DNA of 10,742 nt, taken from Euperipatoides rowelli (lineage: Eukaryota > Onychophora > Udeonychophora > Euonychophora > Peripatopsidae). The notes under the pieces were generated by a model. It saw only the letters and a program-made list of their open reading frames with translations. It had not been told where the DNA came from and searched no databases. Made by a program: the position numbers and the translations under genes. How positions within the stretch are numbered: the first letter of the stretch is position 1; the number at the start of each line of letters is the position of its first letter. Of this stretch, positions 8,234 through 10,742 are shown one piece after another. Location: assembly GCA_003024985.2 (NCBI GenBank), contig PXIH01S0062706.1. One strand, written 5' to 3'.

Positions 8234-8241
8234 TATATAAG
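8234..8241 (+). promoter_or_regulatory. Candidate TATA box
   Basis: TATATAAG matches the TATA-box consensus and lies about 115 bp before the ATG at 8355. A possible initiator-like TCACAC occurs at 8271-8276, somewhat further away than the usual 30 bp. TATA-like strings are common in DNA this AT-rich, so this only matters if the downstream ORF is an independent small gene. Confidence 0.2.
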
Positions 8242-8348
8242 AAGATTCGATCCAGGACACTTTGAGGCCGTCACACATTGACTTGCTGATAATCCAGTTA
8301 TATTACCGTATTCTTCGATACTCTGATTACCAGATTCTTCTTGCCCAG

Positions 8349-8537
8349 TTTAAAATGGATGAGGCTGACACTGAAAGGTTATGCAAAGCAGACGAGGCAA
8401 CCACCAGAGACATCATACATGAGATGAACGTGCAAGGCTTTCCGGGTTCCGATAATACACTCATCATCCCCAAAAGTCCCGAATCTGCCACAAGGCCTGC
8501 CGTTCCTGATGAACCTTCTACCCGCAAAAAAGAGTAG
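8349..8537 (+). CDS. Hypothetical acidic/Pro-rich ORF, likely terminal exon or 60-residue small protein
   Basis: This is the best coding signal in the window. The 62 codons before the TAG at 8535-8537 have G at position 1 in 22 codons, against 8 at position 2 and 10 at position 3. G+C over 8341-8520 is about 48%, against about 23-30% nearby. The first in-frame ATG is 8355, with a strong Kozak context (A at -3, G at +4), giving 60 residues. Alternatively a pyrimidine-rich TTCTTCTTGCCCAG ending at 8348, with a CTGAT branch-like site at about 8323-8327, would make this a 3'-terminal exon starting at 8349. The frame is open back to 8241, but that part lacks the codon bias. Residues 1-27 from the ATG look helical and charged (acidic 2-14). 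Residues 39-60 are Pro/Ser/Thr/Glu-rich with a basic-acidic RKKE end. There is one Cys (10), no signal peptide and no transmembrane segment. I do not recognise the family. Confidence 0.5.
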   Translation, partial: FKMDEADTERLCKADEATTRDIIHEMNVQGFPGSDNTLIIPKSPESATRPAVPDEPSTRKKE

Positions 8538-8570
8538 AAATAAGGACTTATGAATTAACTCCATCAATGG

Positions 8571-8640
8571 CACTGAAACCTCCACCCCACTCTCCTCTTT
8601 CCTACACTAACTACGACCCCCCCGTCACATTATCTCCGCT
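8571..8640 (+). other. Pyrimidine-rich tract after the plus-strand ORF
   Basis: This stretch is dominated by C and T on the plus strand, includes C7 (8619-8625), and is about 57% G+C over 8581-8640. It directly follows the ORF and extends its G+C island, then composition drops sharply. It could be the start of a 3' untranslated region or a simple-sequence patch. No conserved element was recognised. Confidence 0.5.
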
Positions 8641-9975
8641 CTTGTTGAACATTGTTTTTATTCCTACAAAGAATCATGAACATTATGCTTATTTCAAGAA
8701 CTACTAACAAGTTTATCTTATTCTAAAGGTGCATGCGCAGCAGCGCAAGTTTCATTTTTTAATTTTTTTATTTAATTGTAATTTTAATATTTTAGTATAA
8801 TTCAAATTTTTGTTTTTTTTAATGCCAGAAATACCAAAAACTAGAGATCATTCCTAAACTTAACCGTCAACCTAAATCATTCTTTTTGTGTGTTTATATA
8901 ATGTGAAAAGCATTTTTTTCTTTTGAATTGTGCCGCTCACTCCCTTTCAATAACCCTTCATTTTTCACATCTTTGTTTATTTTTAACTTGTTCCCTCAAA
9001 AAGTATGTAAGATTTATTTAGATATAATCCATGTCGGCCTATTCATTCACTCCAATACAAACATTCCACTTCTTCATTTTTGTAAATAGGATAGTGGCCC
9101 AATCATTAATGAATGATGTTTTGAACTAATAATATGTTTATGTAAAGGCTACTGTTTATTATAGTATAGCATATTGCCAGAAGGGTCATAATTCATAGGT
9201 TCCTAGTCATTGTCATTTTTTAGAATGAGATGTTTATATCTATATTTGTTTTGCTTAGTCTTGCCAATGATATTTTTATTGCTATAATATTTTCACGTTG
9301 GCAAGTAACTTCATATTATTTTTGAAAGTGAATATGAAAATTAGTTTGGAATTTTCCGTTAATGAAAGAATAAACTCTGATGTTCATTTTTGCACAGTTC
9401 AAAAATTTGTCTGTTCATTGCATGCATATGCACACGAGTCCACCAAGGCAGTATTCATTAACAATATTAAATATTAAATACCAGCAAATATCAAGTATCA
9501 ATCAATACTCATATTAATATCTTATTTCTTATTTTTATTCAATCTTATTTTCATAATTAATATCAATATTTATAATATTTTAGCAAACCGTATCATTTTT
9601 ATGATTATCGTTGCAAATATTTATAATTTTATTTTAGTATAATACGGTATAGCTATTCATCCATCAATTCATATCATAAACAATTTAACCCTTTAAAGTC
9701 AGAGTTATACTGTATTCTGTTCCAGTGAAATTTATCCCTTCCCATCTTTCATTATAGAGATGTTTATAGTTTTTTAATGTGACATCTCACTGCTATAGTG
9801 AAATGTTCATCCTTAGTTGATCTTCCCATTTGAATAATTTAATCATATTTCATAATTTAATGAATATTGCAACTATAGCCTTTTTTTCATTGATGTTTCC
9901 TCAGCTCATTTTATAACATTTTTTAACAATCTTAAATTTCCAAATATACTTTGGTTATTTATTCTGACTGAAATT
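8641..9975. other. AT-rich spacer, possible 3' UTR and intron or intergenic DNA
   Basis: No gene is supported. The first AATAAA downstream of the plus-strand ORF is at 9369-9374, with T/G-rich sequence about 30 bases on. It could serve as a poly(A) signal, though at more than 800 bp this is speculative. Other marks are a small TGCGC/GCGCA hairpin (8734-8747), an 8-bp inverted repeat CTTGCCAA/TTGGCAAG (9260-9267 and 9298-9305), and very AT-rich low-complexity DNA at about 9460-9660. Confidence 0.5.
9369..9374 (+). terminator. Candidate poly(A) signal AATAAA
   Basis: This is a canonical hexamer with a T/G-containing stretch downstream, and the first such hexamer after the plus-strand ORF ending at 8537. 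The distance is long and the hexamer is easy to find by chance in AT-rich DNA. Confidence 0.15.
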
Positions 9976-9982
9976 GGGTTAC

Positions 9983-10249
9983 ATGCAGTGCCTCCCAATA
10001 ACCTTATTGCATGAAGCTTACCTAGACCAGGGACCAGTAGATATCCATCCTGGGGATATTGAAGCAAAGTACAGAATTCCAGCTGTACTTAAGGCCCGTT
10101 GCTCCTGTCCAACCACTCAGTCTAGTGTTGAGCCTTCCTTTTGTTGTTATATAAAATTTTACATTATCTCATTTTTTATTTCAGCTCCTATTACCTACTT
10201 AGCTTACATTTTCCATCTCTATCACAACATAAGATATATTTTTAAATAA
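9983..10249 (+). CDS. Hypothetical exon-like ORF running into the right repeat copy
   Basis: An ATG at 9983 opens 88 codons to a TAA at 10247-10249. The first 50 codons are coding-like: G+C is about 49% over 10021-10140 after much lower values upstream, and G occurs at codon position 1 in 15 of 50 against 8 and 9 at positions 2 and 3. A TTCTGACTG branch-like site (9963-9971) and an AG at 9987-9988, exactly where G+C rises, fit a splice acceptor with an exon starting at 9989. On that view the ATG is not the start. The first half is polar with three Cys (3, 40, 42). From about residue 53 it becomes Phe/Ile/Tyr-rich and AT-rich, so coding probably ends near 10132 or passes into a small intron; no good donor is obvious. 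From 10103 the frame is shared with the left repeat copy. The product is unrecognised; an ORF fragment of a mobile element is likely. Confidence 0.35.
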   Translation: MQCLPITLLHEAYLDQGPVDIHPGDIEAKYRIPAVLKARCSCPTTQSSVEPSFCCYIKFYIISFFISAPITYLAYIFHLYHNIRYIFK

Positions 10250-10730
10250 GTTTAGTAAGACACAACTACTTTGCATCGTCCCTTGTGGGGGTCAGACCTA
10301 AAGACACCTTGCTAATCTAATCCTCTTATATGAGCTGTTACCACCATTACGCCCTGTTAAATATTGTGCCTACCCATTCAAGCATTAATAGGACTGATTT
10401 TCCTCTAACCCGATAAGAAGTAAAGTTGCACAGATCAACTTCCAGGAATCTGTGTTCCCGAGGCAGGTTCACGGGTTACTAACAATTGGGTAGTGACTGT
10501 GTAAACTTTAGCATAATATAGAATCCAACACCAGTTCATAACATATCACACCTGAATATACAATTAAGTCCATCAATAAAGTTTGTCTTACCCCCCCCCC
10601 TGTCTTATGAAATACTTTAGGGTTATCTATATTATTTGTTTCCTTTCACTAGGAAATTTTATTCTATATATAGGTATTTTGTATGGCCAGTACTTTATTC
10701 ATTTAGAGTACCTCTTCAAGCAGCAAATGT
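10101..10730 (+). repeat. Right copy of long direct repeat
   Basis: This is collinear with 45-766 at roughly 90% identity by eye. It lacks the 110-bp compound insertion of the left copy, so it shows the ancestral arrangement: only one arm of the inverted repeat (near 10300-10338) and one copy of the 77-bp block. It has C10 at 10591-10600 and about 14-18 extra GC-rich bases near 10452-10475. It preserves TATATAAA (near 10147-10154) and AATAAA (10575-10580). After GCAGCAAATGT the sequence departs from that following the left copy, and the window ends in a TA repeat 12 bases later. Confidence 0.88.
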
Positions 10731-10742
10731 ACGATATATATA

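Noticed and set aside
8327-8585. Two minus-strand frames opposite the plus-strand ORF
   Set aside because: They overlap the better-supported plus-strand frame and owe their openness to its G+C-rich codon pattern.
8730-8748. NRF-1-like motif or CpG regulatory site around GCATGCGCAG
   Set aside because: It matches only part of the consensus palindrome, is a single site, and has no nearby transcription start; the small TGCGC/GCGCA hairpin may be chance.
9260-9305. Tiny transposon with 8-bp terminal inverted repeats
   Set aside because: There is only one short pair, no target-site duplication and no further pairing inward; this is expected by chance at the kilobase scale.
45-10730. LTR retrotransposon with the two direct repeats as LTRs
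   Set aside because: The repeat ends are not TG...CA. No gag-pol motifs are seen in the 9.3-kb interior, and the TGG-containing string near 795-797 lies about 30 bp past the repeat end and is better explained by the tRNA-derived fragment. The flanks of the two copies look unrelated.

Overview
The window looks like AT-rich, gene-poor DNA from a eukaryotic nuclear genome, most likely an invertebrate animal. By eye G+C is about 30%, with long T and C homopolymer runs. There are no tightly packed ORFs, no operons and no Shine-Dalgarno-like sites. A tRNA-derived SINE-like fragment and splice-like signals are present. I cannot assign a species or phylum. Two N bases (4203, 4208) mark uncertain consensus. 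No long protein gene is present, and I recognise no named gene.

Layout. (1) 1-42 is a hexamer microsatellite. It runs into 45-766, the left copy of a dispersed repeat whose second direct copy is 10101-10730, about 10 kb away. The left copy carries an internal rearrangement (245-401): a 38-bp inverted duplication joined to a 77-bp direct duplication, absent from the right copy. (2) About 797-844 is a tRNA-derived fragment on the minus strand, just beyond the end of the left repeat. (3) 851-5928 is AT-rich with no convincing gene. It includes homopolymers, short perfect hairpins and a strongly T-over-A-skewed block (about 4209-4800). (4) 5929-6204 (minus strand) is a G+C island with a 91-codon ATG-started frame and coding-like codon-position bias. 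(5) 6205-8240 is AT-rich, with a possible degraded fold-back element (7274-7551) and a strong hairpin (8171-8214). (6) 8349-8537 (plus strand) is the most gene-like piece of the window: an acidic, then proline-rich frame at about 48% G+C with strong G bias at codon position 1. It could be a terminal exon or a 60-residue small ORF. (7) 8538-9975 is a pyrimidine-rich tract followed by AT-rich spacer. (8) 9983-10249 (plus strand) is an exon-like frame that runs into the right repeat copy. The left repeat copy keeps the same frame and the same stop codon.

How the parts relate. The three coding-like islands are separated by kilobases of AT-rich DNA and lie on both strands, so they cannot be shown to form one gene. 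The best reading is an intronic or intergenic stretch with isolated exon-like fragments and several layers of old repeats. The clearest structural event is the two-step template-switch-like rearrangement in the left repeat. I see no previously undescribed multi-gene system here.
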